A stretch of DNA of 64,000 nt from Pseudoalteromonas galatheae (GCF_005886105.2 NZ_PNCO02000001.1:1671001-1735000); one strand, 5' to 3'. Shown: positions 41,107-52,112, numbered from the stretch's first letter. The notes: a model not told the origin generated them from the sequence alone. Numbers and translations are program-made.

Positions 41107-42048
41107 ATGATTAACCGCTTGAAACGGAAAGTTCAGCAGCATATTTATAAACGACATCAACGTTCAGAAATACGGTTATCTCATAATAATATCTACATAC
41201 TGCCATCTAAGGATGGCGGTTTTTTTATCGCTGTGGCTTTGCTTAATTTCATATTGGGGATCAACTATCAGAATAATCTGATACTTGCAGTGTCCTACAT
41301 TATGGCTGTGATGATGATAGCCGCCCTATTTTTAGGTTTTTTCAACCTGAACAATACAAATGTTCGGTATCTGGGTAGTAATGCTAATTTTAGCCCATAT
41401 AGTTCATCTATTAGACTCAGTATTTCATCTGGCGCAGAGATCCAATCACTCAGACTATCAAGTGAATACAACCAAACGGCAACCCATATTTCGAAAGTAA
41501 GTGATGAAAAAGTTATCGAGTTAGCCGCCCCTGAATTACCTCGTGGTATATATGATACTGGGGTAATTAAAATTCTCAGCTACTTCCCATTTGGTCTTAT
41601 TCGTACCTGGTCGTATATAAAACCACACGATGTTTTCTACGTTTACCCTACTCCATTATCCGTTATAAACACGGAGTTTAGCTACGGCAATGCATCAAAT
41701 ACCAGCCAAGGCATACAACAGAAAGAACGCTCAGCTGAATTTGACCATCTCGCACAATATCAAAAAGGCATGAGCTTGAGTCGTGTTTCTTGGAAGCATT
41801 ACGCCAAGACGGAACAGATGTTAGTAAAACAAAACGCGCCAGAGTCTGCTGACTTACACCGCGTTATCTTTGACTATTCTAAGCTTTCTGGTAGCAAGGA
41901 AGAGCGCCTGAGCAAGCTCTGTAGTATGGTACTTGACGCCGATAAGCAACAAACAAGTTATGCTCTGTTACTTCAACAAAACAGGATCCCCTTCGGTCAA
42001 GGTGAAGCTCATAAACAATGTTGTTTGGAGGCGTTAAGTGAATTCTAG
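41107..42048 (+). CDS. DUF58-family membrane protein
   Basis: 313 residues. Two TM helices near the N terminus (about residues 37-82), then a cytoplasmic or periplasmic domain with the DUF58 signature EFDHLAQYQKGMSLSRVSW. Standard partner of MoxR ATPases and TgpA-like transglutaminases. Two bases separate it from moxR, and it overlaps the next gene by 11 bp. Confidence 0.85.
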   Translation: MINRLKRKVQQHIYKRHQRSEIRLSHNNIYILPSKDGGFFIAVALLNFILGINYQNNLILAVSYIMAVMMIAALFLGFFNLNNTNVRYLGSNANFSPYSSSIRLSISSGAEIQSLRLSSEYNQTATHISKVSDEKVIELAAPELPRGIYDTGVIKILSYFPFGLIRTWSYIKPHDVFYVYPTPLSVINTEFSYGNASNTSQGIQQKERSAEFDHLAQYQKGMSLSRVSWKHYAKTEQMLVKQNAPESADLHRVIFDYSKLSGSKEERLSKLCSMVLDADKQQTSYALLLQQNRIPFGQGEAHKQCCLEALSEF

Positions 42049-43981
42049 CTTTCCAAAATGGTACTACAGCACGTCATTCTTCTTATGGTTGTTGAGCATT
42101 ATTCTTGTCGATGATTTTGGTATCGGCTTTGTCGGATTATGTACCGTTTTAACACTGTGGCAAGCATCAAGATTAGTGACTAAGCCAAACATGTTAAGCA
42201 TTCGCTTTATTAACTTGGTCACTTTACTCGGCGCTATTGCGACGGCCTCATTAATAGGTCTAAAAAACAGCGTGAATGTTTTTGTGGCTCTGATGTTGGT
42301 TGCATCGCTGCTTAAGCAAATTCACGCTACGCAAGCTCGCCAATTTACACAAATATGTATTTTGAATTTTTTTACTTACCCGTGCTTATTTCTTTTTACA
42401 CAAAGTATATTTGCTGCATTTTTGGTATTAATTTTGTTGGCAGTTAATTTAGCTATCATGCTTAATCTTGAGCAAAACCTAAGGTTCAAATCTGCGCTTA
42501 AGGTAAGTGCAAAGGGATTGGTATTGGTGCTGCCTGTGGCTACTTTATTAGTCGTTTTTTTACCAAAACTCCCAGCATTTTGGCAGTTACCTGCACCGCA
42601 GAATCAAGCAAAAACAGGGTTATCTGAGAATGTAGATCCTTTTAATATCGCAAACCTATCCCAATCCAGCGACTTGGTATTTAGGGCATCATTTGAAAAC
42701 ACTCAACAAACTGGACCTTTCTATTGGCGTGCGATTATTCACGATGAATTTGACGGACGACAATGGAAAGTTTCTGAGTATCAAGGTACCAATATTAGAG
42801 CATTACCCAATGAAGCGACTGGTAAAGCGACTATTATTGCTCAGCCTAGTCAACTTCCTTGGTTATACGGCCTAGCATACTCGTATTCGAGAAGCGCTAA
42901 GTTAAATAGTAACGTATTTGGTACGGTTTATTTAAAAAAACTATCGGCAAAACCTGTCGAGTATCAAATCGATTTCACTGATTTTGAGCCACAAGATTCG
43001 TTGAGACCCTGGTATTACAGGCGCAACACCGCATTACCTGACGGCATTAATCAACAGGCAAGACAACTGGCGCGCGATTGGGATAGCCAATCGACAACAA
43101 CGAGCCAATTCATTGAATTAATGCAGCGCTATTTTTTGCAAAATGGTTTCGTCTATACCTTAACACCAACTACAACCCAATCGGACGATAGAATTGATGA
43201 CTTTCTATTTAACTCGTTTAATGGATTTTGTGGTCACTATGCCTCCGCAGCTGCATTTTTGCTACGAAGCGCGGATATCCCTGCTCGCTTAGTATCAGGT
43301 TATTTGGGCGGTGAAAAAAATGACAATCAAGGCTATTACAGCATTTATCAATATGACGCACATGCTTGGGTTGAGTATTTCACACCAGGAGTTGGCTGGC
43401 AGCGCTTAGATCCAACTGCTTGGATTGCTCCAGAAAGAATGACAGGAAGTCTTTCTCAATTAGAGCAATTATCAAGCGAGTTTAAAAGTGGTTTAGGCTA
43501 CAGCTTAATTGGACTGTCTAATTGGCAGTCTATTAACTGGTTACGATTACAGCTTGAAGAACTAGACTATCAGTGGACTCGTGTCGTTATTAATTTTGAT
43601 AAAGAAAAACAAGGTGCATTGTTTAAGGAATGGTTCGGTAGCAGTGGCCAACTTTGGGCGGGAATATTCTCACTGTTTATGCTGCTTTTGGTTTCAATCG
43701 CATTATTTTACCTCAGTAAGCGGTTCACTCAGCATAAACGCCCTATCGAACTTGTCTATTACAATGCTATAGTGTCCGATTTCAAAGAGCAGCTAAGTGG
43801 CACAACGGCGAAGCAGCATATTGCTGAGTTGTCTAAGTTATTTCCTGAATTAGAAGTATCACTTTGGCAGTTTTATCAGTTAATTGAAAAGTCACAGTAT
43901 CAACAGAAACCACTCACCAAATTTGAGCTTAGTGAGTTGAAGATGTTGTACAAATCAATAAAAAGAAAGGCAAGAAAATAG
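42038..43981 (+). CDS. tgpA: TgpA-like transglutaminase (DUF3488 plus transglutaminase core)
   Basis: 647 residues. About six TM helices in residues 1-190, a periplasmic transglutaminase-core domain and a final TM helix near residue 555. The Cys-His-Asp triad is in [18 protein letters not shown] and WQRLDPTAW. TgpA of Pseudomonas aeruginosa is essential, so this may matter for the envelope. Overlaps DUF58 by 11 bp; the antiporter gene follows after 1 bp. Confidence 0.85.
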   Translation: MNSSFPKWYYSTSFFLWLLSIILVDDFGIGFVGLCTVLTLWQASRLVTKPNMLSIRFINLVTLLGAIATASLIGLKNSVNVFVALMLVASLLKQIHATQARQFTQICILNFFTYPCLFLFTQSIFAAFLVLILLAVNLAIMLNLEQNLRFKSALKVSAKGLVLVLPVATLLVVFLPKLPAFWQLPAPQNQAKTGLSENVDPFNIANLSQSSDLVFRASFENTQQTGPFYWRAIIHDEFDGRQWKVSEYQGTNIRALPNEATGKATIIAQPSQLPWLYGLAYSYSRSAKLNSNVFGTVYLKKLSAKPVEYQIDFTDFEPQDSLRPWYYRRNTALPDGINQQARQLARDWDSQSTTTSQFIELMQRYFLQNGFVYTLTPTTTQSDDRIDDFLFNSFNGFCGHYASAAAFLLRSADIPARLVSGYLGGEKNDNQGYYSIYQYDAHAWVEYFTPGVGWQRLDPTAWIAPERMTGSLSQLEQLSSEFKSGLGYSLIGLSNWQSINWLRLQLEELDYQWTRVVINFDKEKQGALFKEWFGSSGQLWAGIFSLFMLLLVSIALFYLSKRFTQHKRPIELVYYNAIVSDFKEQLSGTTAKQHIAELSKLFPELEVSLWQFYQLIEKSQYQQKPLTKFELSELKMLYKSIKRKARK

Positions 43982-43982
43982 T

Positions 43983-45311
43983 ATGAATGCTGTTATTTTG
44001 GGCGTCTTGCTCATGTTGGGGTTAACCCTATGTAGAATAAATGTGATTGTCGCTATGACCGTCAGTGCAATGGCAGCAGGTTTAGTGGCCGGTTTGGATT
44101 TGAAGACAACCTTAAACGCCTTCAATGATGGCTTATCTGGAGGAGCAGAAATAGCTCTGAGCTATGCCATGTTAGGTGGGTTTGCAGTTGCTATTTCAAA
44201 GTCTGGCTTGACGCAAATACTCGCGCAAAAGCTTCTTAGATTAGTTAATGCCAATGATAGTGAAGGCTCAACTTTCTTAAGCATGTTTATAATGGTCATT
44301 ATTTTGGCTTGCTCAATTGCGTCACAAAACCTTGTGCCTGTCCACATTGCGTTTATTCCGATCCTCATTCCGCCGCTATTAGTCGTACTGAACAAGCTGA
44401 CGATAGACCGCCGTGCGATTGCATGTATTTTAACGTTTGGCTTAGCGACCAGTTATATGGTGTTGCCGTATGGATTCGGTGGCATTTACCTTTACTCTAT
44501 TTTGCATAAAAACCTAGTAGACAATGGTTTAGAATTGGTTAAGTTTGACGTGCCTTATGCTATGGTGATCCCTGCGCTTGGTATGTTGATAGGACTGTTG
44601 GTTGCCGTTTTCATTACTTATCGTAAAAAGCGAGTTTATGAAATGAGTCAACAGCAAAGTACTCAATCAAGCACGGTACCTGAAGGCCAAGAAGCAACTA
44701 AAGTGATGATCGTCGGCGGCGCAGCAGTGTTGGCTTCTCTCATTGCGCAAAATATCAGTGGCTCAATGATATTAGGTGGGCTTGTTGGCGTGATGATTTT
44801 TAGCCTCTTTGGTATCGTGAAATGGGAACAAAACTCCGATGTTTTCAGCAAAGGCGTAGCGATGATGGCCATGATAGGTTTTATCATGATCTCTGCTCAA
44901 GGCTTTGCCTCTGTCATGAAAGCAACGGGCGATGTGACAAGTTTAGTAGCAAGTTGTGCCGATTTTGTTGGCGATAATAAACCACTTGCTGCAGCAATGA
45001 TTCTACTTGTTGGTTTACTTATTACCATGGGAATTGGCAGTTCATTTTCAACCGTGCCAATCATTGCCACGCTATTTGTACCTTTGTCTCTAGAAGTTGG
45101 TTTTTCGGCTATGGCGACCGCAGCCTTGGTGGGAACAGCGGGAGCACTGGGTGATGCGGGCTCCCCAGCGTCAGATTCTACACTTGGACCAACCTCAGGA
45201 CTTAATGCCGATGGACAGCATGATCATATCTGGGATTCCGTAGTACCAACGTTTATTCACTTCAACATCCCTCTATTATGCTTTGGCTGGATAGCCGCAA
45301 TGGTGCTATAG
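43983..45311 (+). CDS. Na+/H+ antiporter-family membrane transporter (YuiF-like)
   Basis: 442 residues with about 11-12 TM helices. The N-terminal [21 protein letters not shown], the [20 protein letters not shown] region and the late [17 protein letters not shown] and [10 protein letters not shown] blocks fit the Na_H_antiport family that includes NhaC-like and YuiF/histidine-permease-like proteins. Substrate (Na+ or an amino acid) is not resolved. It starts 1 bp after tgpA, so it is probably the last gene of that operon, and a terminator hairpin follows. Confidence 0.75.
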   Translation: MNAVILGVLLMLGLTLCRINVIVAMTVSAMAAGLVAGLDLKTTLNAFNDGLSGGAEIALSYAMLGGFAVAISKSGLTQILAQKLLRLVNANDSEGSTFLSMFIMVIILACSIASQNLVPVHIAFIPILIPPLLVVLNKLTIDRRAIACILTFGLATSYMVLPYGFGGIYLYSILHKNLVDNGLELVKFDVPYAMVIPALGMLIGLLVAVFITYRKKRVYEMSQQQSTQSSTVPEGQEATKVMIVGGAAVLASLIAQNISGSMILGGLVGVMIFSLFGIVKWEQNSDVFSKGVAMMAMIGFIMISAQGFASVMKATGDVTSLVASCADFVGDNKPLAAAMILLVGLLITMGIGSSFSTVPIIATLFVPLSLEVGFSAMATAALVGTAGALGDAGSPASDSTLGPTSGLNADGQHDHIWDSVVPTFIHFNIPLLCFGWIAAMVL

Positions 45312-45327
45312 ACTTCTTATAAATCGG

Positions 45328-45358
45328 AAGGTACCAAGCCCGTCAGCTTTGGTACCTT
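45328..45358 (+). terminator. Terminator after the antiporter gene
   Basis: aaggtaccaa (45328-45337) pairs with ttggtacctt (45349-45358) around an 11-base loop that can add an aagc/gctt stem. The T-run is short. Confidence 0.6.
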
Positions 45359-45674
45359 TAGCTCATCTCCCTTGTTGCTTTTATGAGACCAATAATTATA
45401 AGAGTTTAACCAATTCAATTAAGCGAAACCTCCAATTATTGAAACTTACACCTATGCTGAGTGAGTCGCTCTCTTTTGAACACCTTATATCGCTTGTTTG
45501 CGAGTACAAAATGCCCTCTCAAAAGACTTTATTAGCGACTATCAAATTGCAGAAAGTGGTCTACACTCTGATAAAGAATGATAATTAGCTAAGGTACTAA
45601 CATAGATGATAAACCCGAGTACAGAAAAGCGATATGTTCAGTGATAGAAAAAAGTTATTTTATACAAAAAGCTG
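45359..45674. other. Intergenic stretch with coding-like debris
   Basis: No intact gene of note. A 44-codon frame (ATG 45454-45588, MLSESLSFEHLISLVCEYKM) has coding-like composition but no Shine-Dalgarno sequence. Short interrupted frames follow. This may be the decayed 5' part of a gene whose end is the small frame at 45675-45839. Confidence 0.35.
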
Positions 45675-45839
45675 GTGATTGCTTTTAGCAAAAAAGTTGA
45701 GTTTGAAACGATTAAGGTTTTGGTTGCCTCTGCATTAAATAATTTTAAACTTGAGAAAGCCAAAGCTACAGATGCCCTTTCGACACTAATTGATAATTCT
45801 TTTCTGTTAGAAAGATTTAATGCGCTAATACAGGGGTAG
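45675..45839 (+). CDS. Small protein upstream of the REC-EAL gene
   Basis: 54 residues from a GTG: VIAFSKKVEFETIKVLVASA then a helical run ending LLERFNALIQG. Amino-acid composition is protein-like and the frame ends 2 bp before the next ATG, its last codons forming that gene's Shine-Dalgarno sequence (AGGGG). It has no good Shine-Dalgarno of its own. It is either a small coupled gene or the remnant of a larger one. Confidence 0.4.
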   Translation: MIAFSKKVEFETIKVLVASALNNFKLEKAKATDALSTLIDNSFLLERFNALIQG

Positions 45840-45841
45840 CT

Positions 45842-47740
45842 ATGAGTGTACCTATCATATTGGTTGATGATGAAATTGATATTCTAAAGTCACTAAAGCG
45901 CACTTTGCGTTTACTACATTATGAAGTTATATATACCGAGGACCCCAAACAAGCGCTAAGTTTGATAAAGGAGCACAAACCTCAAGTACTGATCACTGAC
46001 TTCAAAATGCCTAGTATGAATGGTCAGGAGCTTATTCAGGAAGCAAAAAAGCATGATCCTAATATAGAATGCATCGTCCTTAGTGGGCAAGCTGACTATA
46101 ATGATATGAAGTCACTAATCAACGCTAACAATACCTTTAAATTTTTATCCAAGCCTTGGAATAATGAAGAGCTTTACACAACGGTTGAAGCGGCACTCAC
46201 TAATCATCACAAAAACGAATTAAAAACCCAGATATTGCGCAGCAATAATACGCCTTTAGTGGAAGTTAATAGCATTGGTAATGTTATTGACTGCAATTAC
46301 GCCTACACAGAATTAGTTTTAAACGAACTAAATAAAGGTAATTTTTTTCAACTGTTTAATTTTGAAAGTGATAAATGTCTTGATGACTTTGCTGAACGCA
46401 GAATTGCAACACTAACAAGCTCTAGGGTACTATGCCAAGTTGAGCTCAAGCTAAAAACAGAGTCAAGCTACTTACTTATCATCAAGCCCCTTTCCAACCA
46501 GCAGGATCAATACCCTAATTTCTATCAGAGCAAACTTAGCTTTCTAGAGCATATTAATCGCACTGATAATTCTGTCATGATCTGTCTTAAAATTCGTGAC
46601 TTGCTTGTTAAGAATATTATTTCTAATACCCCGATATATTCAGATACTTTAAAGAAAATAATAGATTATGCGTTACTAAGTGAAACGACTCGTTTTTCTA
46701 TGCTTGAAATCAGTTTTGATCAAGCAATATTTTGGTTAGATTCAGTACAAAGTGAAATTGAAGTTCATAAATTTTTAGATGAGCTGATCGACTCAATTAA
46801 GCAGTTCTTCGTTCGCAAAAATATCCAAATCAAATTTGCCGCCTCTTATACTATGATTGAGCCCAAGCAGCCACTGTCGGAGGCGATAGACCGCCTAGTG
46901 ATCTATACCCAATTCGTCTGTGAATCTCGGACTGACTTCTACATGCGTTATTCACAATCGCTGCTTTCAGAGAAGCTAAATGAGCATAAAGTGTCTGAAG
47001 CATTATTCAACGCTGTCGATAATGGTGAATTTTATCTAAGGTTTCAACCAAAACTCAGTTTAAAAGAACATTCGATCAATAGCTGCGAAGTGTTGATCCG
47101 TTGGAAGAACAGCCAGTTTGGCGCTAACTCACCGGATTATTTTATTCCGTTGGCAGAAAAAGACGGACAAATAGTTAAAATAGGAAATTGGGTGCTAGAG
47201 CAAACGTGTATCGCACTGTCTGAGTGGCGAAAAGAGGCGCTTAATATTAAAAAAGTTGCAGTGAATATTTCACCTTATCAACTCTCCGACCCTGACTTTG
47301 TGCAAACCATGTATTCAATTATCAAAAAGTATTCACTTCAACCAAAGCAATTTGAATTAGAAATCACCGAGAATTTTGTTTTGGAAAACCTCGAGCAAGC
47401 TAAGGCTAAATTAATACAGTTAAAAGAAATCGGATTCTCTATTGCTATTGATGATTTTGGCAGAGGGTATTCCTCTTTGGGTTATATTTCAAAGTTGCCA
47501 GTAGATGTTATTAAGATTGACAAAAGTCTGATAGAAAATATCGACAGTTCCAAATCGGCTCGTGATCTTGTCCAAAATGTCATTCGATTAGTTCATGACC
47601 TTGGATTAAAAGTTGTTGCTGAAGGGATAGAGACCGTCGAGCAGCTTGAAATTTTAGAGCAGTTACAATGTGACGAAGTACAGGGATATCTAATCGGAAA
47701 ACCTGTTTTGTTTGAGGAGCTTACTCACTATGTCTATTAA
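45842..47740 (+). CDS. Response regulator with degenerate GGDEF-like region and EAL domain
   Basis: 632 residues. Receiver domain 1-120 with Asp in LITDFKMPSMNG and Lys in FLSKPWN. Residues about 130-370 look like a degraded PAS/GGDEF region with no GGDEF motif. EAL domain about 385-630: EVLIRW (variant of EAL), VNISPYQL, ELEITEN, AIDDFGRGYSSL, IKIDKSLI, VVAEGIET and EVQGYLIG are all present, so cyclic di-GMP hydrolysis is expected. First gene of a four-gene signalling operon; it overlaps the next gene by 11 bp. Confidence 0.85.
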   Translation: MSVPIILVDDEIDILKSLKRTLRLLHYEVIYTEDPKQALSLIKEHKPQVLITDFKMPSMNGQELIQEAKKHDPNIECIVLSGQADYNDMKSLINANNTFKFLSKPWNNEELYTTVEAALTNHHKNELKTQILRSNNTPLVEVNSIGNVIDCNYAYTELVLNELNKGNFFQLFNFESDKCLDDFAERRIATLTSSRVLCQVELKLKTESSYLLIIKPLSNQQDQYPNFYQSKLSFLEHINRTDNSVMICLKIRDLLVKNIISNTPIYSDTLKKIIDYALLSETTRFSMLEISFDQAIFWLDSVQSEIEVHKFLDELIDSIKQFFVRKNIQIKFAASYTMIEPKQPLSEAIDRLVIYTQFVCESRTDFYMRYSQSLLSEKLNEHKVSEALFNAVDNGEFYLRFQPKLSLKEHSINSCEVLIRWKNSQFGANSPDYFIPLAEKDGQIVKIGNWVLEQTCIALSEWRKEALNIKKVAVNISPYQLSDPDFVQTMYSIIKKYSLQPKQFELEITENFVLENLEQAKAKLIQLKEIGFSIAIDDFGRGYSSLGYISKLPVDVIKIDKSLIENIDSSKSARDLVQNVIRLVHDLGLKVVAEGIETVEQLEILEQLQCDEVQGYLIGKPVLFEELTHYVY

Positions 47741-48869
47741 AAACCAAGTACCACGGATTGTACTCGTTGATGACGATGAGTTAATGTTGAAGTCGCTCTA
47801 CCGTCACTTCAATATAAGTATGGAAGGTGCAGATATATTGACCTTCTCATCCCCTAAACAATTTATTGAATCCCTAGATACGTTAACTAGCATCGATATC
47901 TTAGTTAGCGACTACCTTATGCCGGCAATTAATGGTGTTGAATTAATCAATATTGTGAGACGTCGCTATCCGCAAGTCCTCACCGTATTGTTAACCGGTG
48001 ATACTACAGGAAAAGTACTGTGTAAGTCGTCAATTTCCGCGACCTTTATCGTAGCTAAGCCATTTAGAAGAGAAGAATTTGATGATGTTATTACTGCATT
48101 TTATCGACTCTGTGAGTTGCCATTAAGTGAGTCTATAAAGCAGGCGTTAAATGAAACTTTCATCCAAAACGAATTGCCTATTTTGCTAAGTAGAATTGAG
48201 GATATTGATTTAGATTTTCATAAGCTTGAAGCGATGCTTGAACAAGAAGTCCTCATTCAAGCTAAGTTATTCCACTTATGTAACAGTGCTTATGTCGGGT
48301 TATCGACAAAGCAATACTCCTTGTCTACCGCAATAAAGACACTCGGTGTGGACTTAGTTTCCGCAATTATTGTCTCTGCGTGTTATCACAATATGGTCGC
48401 AGCCAGATACAATATCGTAAACTGTGAGCAGTTAAGTGATATTAACTTTAGAAAGGTTAAGTTACTAAAAGAATTGGTACAAAAACGACGTGATTCATCA
48501 GTTGACACCGAGCGTATTGTTTTTATTCAATCTCTATTATTTCTTGGTGAGTTGGGCTCAGAAATAGTCCAGCTTATAACTGAAAACCAATGCCACTCCC
48601 CAGGGGGCTGCTATACAGAGAAATTACATATGGCCCTCTACACCGCTACCTTAATAGGCTACGAGTCAGCCATCACTGATGAACTGTATGCACTCATTGA
48701 AGCCTTAGAAACGGGAACCTCAGATAGTAATACCACTACATTGTTGTTGCTTACAGATACAATTACCAATAAGGAAGTGAATCAAGGCGTCATCGACATG
48801 TTTTGTGATCAAAAGGGCCTAGATTGGTTGGAGCTTTTCTATGAACTCAGAAGTAAATACTTTAGCTAG
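47730..48869 (+). CDS. Response regulator with HDOD domain
   Basis: 379 residues from ATG 47730, which has GAGGAG upstream. Receiver 1-125: VLVDDDELML, DILVSDYLMPAING and FIVAKPFRR. Residues about 150-350 form an HDOD domain (EQEVLIQAKLFHLCNSAYVG, LSTAIKTLGVDLVSAIIV), a relative of HD phosphohydrolases that lacks the metal ligands and serves in protein contact. Overlaps both neighbours, so expression is coupled. Confidence 0.8.
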   Translation: MSIKNQVPRIVLVDDDELMLKSLYRHFNISMEGADILTFSSPKQFIESLDTLTSIDILVSDYLMPAINGVELINIVRRRYPQVLTVLLTGDTTGKVLCKSSISATFIVAKPFRREEFDDVITAFYRLCELPLSESIKQALNETFIQNELPILLSRIEDIDLDFHKLEAMLEQEVLIQAKLFHLCNSAYVGLSTKQYSLSTAIKTLGVDLVSAIIVSACYHNMVAARYNIVNCEQLSDINFRKVKLLKELVQKRRDSSVDTERIVFIQSLLFLGELGSEIVQLITENQCHSPGGCYTEKLHMALYTATLIGYESAITDELYALIEALETGTSDSNTTTLLLLTDTITNKEVNQGVIDMFCDQKGLDWLELFYELRSKYFS

Positions 48870-49818
48870 TTATAACATACTGATTTTAGACGATGAACTG
48901 TCTGTACTTAACGCATTAAAGCGACTTATAAGTCTGCCGCTAGTAGAAGTTGTCTGTTTTGACAATCCGTTTGAAGCACTTGAGTATTTAGACTCGCACC
49001 CTGTTCAGGTTATTATCTCCGATTTTAGAATGCCAATTATGAATGGCGGAAATTTTCTAAAACGAGCCAAAGAAATACGCCCAGGTGCAGTAAGCTTGAT
49101 TCTCAGTGGTTATACTGACTCCGACATACTTATTGATATGATAAATAGCAAGGTTGCACATAAGTTTTTGTGTAAACCATGGGAGAACGACAAATTACTC
49201 GCAGAAGTCAACGCAGCAATAGATGTGTACAACCACAACTATTTTAAAACAGTGTTGCAAGAACAACTTAAAAAGCGTGATTGCCCTCGGGTCTTAATCA
49301 ATAATGAAGGTCTAGTTGTCGAACATAATCTCAGTCACGATATAGAATCTCAGATACTTGCTGAATTTTCGGCATGCTTTAGTGGTAACGGTATCTACCA
49401 CACCCCTCTTGGTGTTTTAAGATGTGAGATCCGTAGTAATCCAAAAGACGAAGAGTTCTATTTGATCACTATTGAAAAGGTTGATGTTGCAGATGAAATA
49501 AACATCTATGAAGTGATCAATGAGCTTCTATTGTGCTACTCGATAAACCCTTTTTTAACTTACTATGCGTTGCCAACCTGCGAGCTCACCTCAGCGAAAC
49601 TCGCTGCTGCGGCCCATGAAGTTTTTAGAAACTATAAAATACTACCTTCACCTACACATCATTATCTGTTCGTACTGGATAACATTGAAAATTCTTTATT
49701 GCCAAGAAAACAAATAGAACTAGAAATTCAGCTGGAAAAGTTACTCAATACTGCACTGCCTCACGAAATACAAAGTAACACGACTCAGCTTACCGAATTT
49801 TTAATTAATGGGGAGTGA
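48841..49818 (+). CDS. Response regulator with an unassigned C-terminal domain
   Basis: 325 residues. Receiver 1-128: ILILDDELSVLNALKRLI, VIISDFRMPIMNG, SLILSGYTDSD and FLCKPWEND. The C-terminal 190 residues are not recognised, but their start (CPRVLINNEGLVVEHN) resembles the post-receiver region of the REC-EAL protein (TPLVEVNSIGNVIDCN). It is probably a paralogue of that protein that lost the EAL domain. Overlaps the previous gene by 29 bp and ends just before the next start. Confidence 0.75.
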   Translation: MNSEVNTLASYNILILDDELSVLNALKRLISLPLVEVVCFDNPFEALEYLDSHPVQVIISDFRMPIMNGGNFLKRAKEIRPGAVSLILSGYTDSDILIDMINSKVAHKFLCKPWENDKLLAEVNAAIDVYNHNYFKTVLQEQLKKRDCPRVLINNEGLVVEHNLSHDIESQILAEFSACFSGNGIYHTPLGVLRCEIRSNPKDEEFYLITIEKVDVADEINIYEVINELLLCYSINPFLTYYALPTCELTSAKLAAAAHEVFRNYKILPSPTHHYLFVLDNIENSLLPRKQIELEIQLEKLLNTALPHEIQSNTTQLTEFLINGE

Positions 49819-49820
49819 GC

Positions 49821-52112
49821 GTGGATACTTTTGCAAAAGTCGAATTAACACAGGATTTAGTCGAATCAAGTTTTCCACTCGCTGACCTCAACACCCTGCT
49901 CACTTCTCTATCAAACTATTTTGATGTACCAATTACTTTGGTTACCGTCATTGAAGGTCAATGGCAACACCTAATCGCCAAGCATGGGATTCTTGTTGAT
50001 AAAACACCAGAACAAGATGCTTTTTGTAAGCGCTTAATCAAGCATAACAAATCACTACTGATTCCAGATACTTCCTTAGATGAAAACTATGCAAATAATC
50101 CTCTTGTTACTGGTGAACCTCACATTCGCTCATATTTGGGTGTGCCTTTTCGGATCGATGGCAAACCAATTGGTGGTGTATGTCTAATCGATACCAAACC
50201 AAAGAATTATGCCGAGCGAGATATTCATTTGCTCGAGACAATTAGCGGCCTGATCACCACTATTTTGGAGCTACAAAAAAATTACTCGCTGTACCTTGAG
50301 GATCAAGAGCTAATCCGCTTTTCACCAATCGTATTAATAAAATGGAAGTACAATAATGGGCTTCACATTCGTACCGTATCTCCTAACATTGAGCGCGTCA
50401 TTGGTATTGACACTTTTAACTTATGCTCTGGTGAAATACATTTTGAAGATTTACTTACTGAATCAAGCGTTGAGAAGTTTCATTTTAACTTGCAAAACCA
50501 TTTAGCTGGTTTAGAAGCGTCTGAAATTTTGCTAGAGATGGAACTGGATTCAAAACAGATCTGGATCCGAATGATCACGGTGGCGCATTTTAACCACGAA
50601 GGCAGAATGACGAGTATCCAAGCCTTTATTACCGAAAATACCGCACAAAAGTATACTGAAGACAAGCTCAATGAAACAAACCGGCAGATGCGTTTGTTAT
50701 TAGAAGCTTCAGAACTTGGAACATGGGATTGGAATATTCCAGCAGATATAAACAAAGTAAATAAAAAGTGGTGTGATATGCTTGGGATCGAATTTGAATA
50801 TGTCGAAACCAGCGTTAATTATTTCCGTCAGCTTATTCACCCAACCGACCGTAGTCATGTAGAAACAAATCTAGCTCAGCACCTACAGGGGCTAACTGAT
50901 GCCTACACCACTTCTTATAGAATGAAACATGCTGATGGACACTGGGTATGGATTGAAACCTATGGCAAAGTGGTTGAGCGTGATAATAGCGGTAGAGCAC
51001 TACGTCTTGCTGGAACTCACCGTGATATTACCGACCGAATGGAAGCCCAGCTACAAGAACGCAAGCAAAAGCAGTTGCTGTCGTTTATCAGTAAGGCACA
51101 GTCAGCCTATTTAAAGACGGGTGATCTTTCTAAATCATGCCGTGAAATTCTAGAAGAGCTCATTGACATTGCTGATAGTCAATTTGCGTTGATCGGCGAA
51201 CTTGAACATTCCGCTGGTGTACCTAGGCTTTTTATCCATGCAATTTCGGAGATGCAGTGGAATGATCTAAGCTCTCAACTGGTTCAGCGATATTATGATA
51301 ATGACCTCTATTTTACTGATTTTAATAATTTATTTGGTTCGGTTATCCTAACGAGAGAGACCGTCATTAGTAATGAACGAGGTAAACATCCTGCATCGAA
51401 AGGTACGCCAAAAGGACACCCTAGGATCTCTAAGTTTTTAGGGCTACCGATAAAGCTCAATGGTGAGTTAATCGGTATGATTGGGCTTGCGAATAAGTTT
51501 TTTGACTATACCGAAGAAGATGCACAATTCTTACAACCACTAGTCGACTCTCTAGCGGGTTTATACTATGCGGTTAAACTCGATAAAGAGCGCCAGGAAG
51601 CGGAAAACAAGCTGCTTGAGCTTGCGATGACCGACACCTTATCGGGCCTGCCCAACCGACGTGCCTTTATGGAAAAAGCCGCCGAAGTTGGTGAGATTTC
51701 CTTCCCCTATTTAATTGGTATGGTAGATATCGATAACTTTAAGTCTATTAATGATACCTACGGTCACGATGCTGGTGACAAAGCCATTAAGCTGATTGCT
51801 CACACTATAAAGGACGCGCTACGCAGTGATGATTTTACCGCGAGAATGGGAGGTGAGGAGTTTGCATTTGTGTTACTTGATGCTACATACGGATCGTCTA
51901 GTTCGCTGATTGAAACCATAAGAAAGTCAATATCTGACTTAGAAATTACCTTGTCAGAAGAAAAAAGCATCCATCTCACGGTTAGTATTGGTGTAAAAGC
52001 AGTACTTCCCGAGATGGAAAAAATGTCTATTACTGGACATCTAAACGATGCTGACAAAGCATTGTACGAGGCTAAACACACAGGCAAAAACAAGGTAGTT
52101 TGGTTTAAATAA
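49821..52112 (+). CDS. GAF-PAS-GAF-GGDEF diguanylate cyclase
   Basis: 763 residues from GTG 49821 (GGGAG 5 bases upstream; GTG 49815 overlaps that site). Order: GAF about 15-155, PAS-like about 165-280, PAS/PAC about 285-415 (LGTWDWNIPADINKVNKKWC, ADGHWVWIETYGKVV), GAF about 430-590, GGDEF 600-763. The active site reads ARMGGEEFAF, and RSDD lies five residues before it, a good inhibitory I-site RxxD. So it should make cyclic di-GMP with product feedback. It pairs with the EAL gene of the same operon. Confidence 0.88.
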   Translation: MDTFAKVELTQDLVESSFPLADLNTLLTSLSNYFDVPITLVTVIEGQWQHLIAKHGILVDKTPEQDAFCKRLIKHNKSLLIPDTSLDENYANNPLVTGEPHIRSYLGVPFRIDGKPIGGVCLIDTKPKNYAERDIHLLETISGLITTILELQKNYSLYLEDQELIRFSPIVLIKWKYNNGLHIRTVSPNIERVIGIDTFNLCSGEIHFEDLLTESSVEKFHFNLQNHLAGLEASEILLEMELDSKQIWIRMITVAHFNHEGRMTSIQAFITENTAQKYTEDKLNETNRQMRLLLEASELGTWDWNIPADINKVNKKWCDMLGIEFEYVETSVNYFRQLIHPTDRSHVETNLAQHLQGLTDAYTTSYRMKHADGHWVWIETYGKVVERDNSGRALRLAGTHRDITDRMEAQLQERKQKQLLSFISKAQSAYLKTGDLSKSCREILEELIDIADSQFALIGELEHSAGVPRLFIHAISEMQWNDLSSQLVQRYYDNDLYFTDFNNLFGSVILTRETVISNERGKHPASKGTPKGHPRISKFLGLPIKLNGELIGMIGLANKFFDYTEEDAQFLQPLVDSLAGLYYAVKLDKERQEAENKLLELAMTDTLSGLPNRRAFMEKAAEVGEISFPYLIGMVDIDNFKSINDTYGHDAGDKAIKLIAHTIKDALRSDDFTARMGGEEFAFVLLDATYGSSSSLIETIRKSISDLEITLSEEKSIHLTVSIGVKAVLPEMEKMSITGHLNDADKALYEAKHTGKNKVVWFK

